This document shows positions 63,154-64,000 of a DNA stretch of 64,000 nt, one piece after another (the stretch's first letter is position 1; each line of letters opens with the position of its first letter). The notes beneath the pieces were generated by a model. The model did no database searches. It was not told the DNA's origin and saw only the letters and a list, made by a program, of their open reading frames with translations. The position numbers and the translations under genes were made by a program. The stretch comes from Allacma fusca (Eukaryota > Arthropoda > Collembola > Symphypleona > Sminthuridae), in NCBI GenBank assembly GCA_947179485.1, contig OX359246.1:43751632-43815631 (forward strand), written 5' to 3'.

Positions 63154-64000
63154 ATGTCACGAAATTACACTACAAGAAAAAAAAACTGATATCTATAGAG
63201 CCTTACACTCTTTTACCAAACAGTGTAAAAGGCATTCTTGTTACTTTTTTTTTTAAAAGAGAAAAACCAATGAATTATTTATATGAAGAATGCAGTTTGG
63301 CGCATCCAAGCTTTTTCCTTATCCTTTTCGTTATATAATCAGTATAGATGTGTATCTAAGTAATTATATATATGTATAAATAATTATATATATATATATA
63401 TAAAAGATGAGGAAGAGTCATCCTTTGCGAGGTTGAAGGTTGCACGTACAATTCTATATTTTTGGAAAACTAATTTCAAGTTATACTACTACTAGAAAAA
63501 ATCGGGATTTTTGTCAAAAAGTCATTTTTGATGTAAGTATACCAAGGTACCGTTTATACGAAAGCATGCACACAAGCTATAGATTTTTATATATGCTTGA
63601 AGAACTTGTCAACCTTGATGGTGTCAAGGACATGGGAGGTTGTATTTTAACTAGAGACAAAAATAAAAAAAGAAATGAAAGGCATATAAGATTTAGCAAC
63701 AGCTGGTTTGAAACCTGAGCAATCTATACTTTTACATTTTTATGGTGATTCATCGATTCATTAAACATGATGAAACTGTGTACGCGTCTATACTTTTGAC
63801 TCACACGTTATACATGTATGTATGTATGTGTTTTGACGTTCGGAAATATAATTCCCATTAATTCGTTAGCACTCTCGTAACTGACGTGGAAATTGTTAAT
63901 TTGCATTTTAGAAGACAACAACGTGATTGTGGCTGTGTGTGTATGTGTGAGTGTCATCGGTGTCAAGTAAAAAAAAAATTGTTATATAGTGTTAAAATCT
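63154..64000. other. 3' flank of CEPT1
   Basis: AT-rich 3' untranslated and flanking sequence with a TA repeat at 63381-63402. A 92-codon frame at 63440-63718 has no recognisable domain and is not called. Confidence 0.45.

Noticed and set aside
1-64000. tRNA or rRNA genes and CRISPR arrays
   Set aside because: Scanned by eye for T-loop motifs with paired arms and for regularly spaced repeats; none was convincing. A covariance-model tRNA search would be decisive.

Overview
The window is animal nuclear DNA: AT-rich, with GT-AG introns mostly of about 60-180 bases, no operon-style gene packing and many GA/CT, GT/CA and AT microsatellites. The gene content (an arthropod-type TRPA1, a perilipin, an Armitage/MOV10L1 helicase, Gly/Tyr-rich secreted peptides) points to an arthropod. 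A crustacean such as a parasitic copepod is my best guess, by general resemblance only. Exon models below were built by hand from splice sites and reading phase; all phases chain without internal stops unless stated.

Layout. 1-1047: flank, with a possible partial exon at the left edge. 1048-7691 (-): complete TRPA1 ion channel, 21 exons. 9699-10487 (-): mitochondrial ribosomal protein S24, preceded 30 bases upstream on the same strand by a possible 67-residue ORF with a mitochondrial-type presequence (10517-11060). 11433-12117: degenerate hAT-like non-autonomous element full of AAGGCT hexamers. 13940-15588 (-): short perilipin with a His-rich N-terminus and a GC-AG intron. 15.6-20.1 kb: non-coding, with microsatellites. 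20112-21834 (-): unrecognised Lys-rich, probably nuclear protein. 22443-26116 (-): ADAM10-like membrane protein whose metalloprotease region has no zinc-binding motif and which carries a long His-rich/acidic insertion; its 5' exons were not found. 27031-27692 (+) and 27958-28299 (-): two convergent small secreted proteins. 30648-35338 (+): Armitage/MOV10L1 piRNA helicase, 11 exons. 36182-36538 (+): PET117, a small two-exon gene. 36794-37902 (-): 3' exons of a secreted Cys-rich protein. 37.9-61.9 kb: about 24 kb without a recognisable gene. 61867-63153 (+): choline/ethanolamine phosphotransferase, intronless in its coding part.

The genes do not form one pathway. Three products concern mitochondria (MRPS24, the small ORF beside it, PET117), two concern lipids (perilipin on droplets, CEPT1 in phospholipid synthesis), one is a sensory channel and one acts in germline piRNA biogenesis. 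The most unusual items are the apparently catalytically dead ADAM10-like protein, the mini-ORF joined to MRPS24, and the hexamer-rich hAT-like element.
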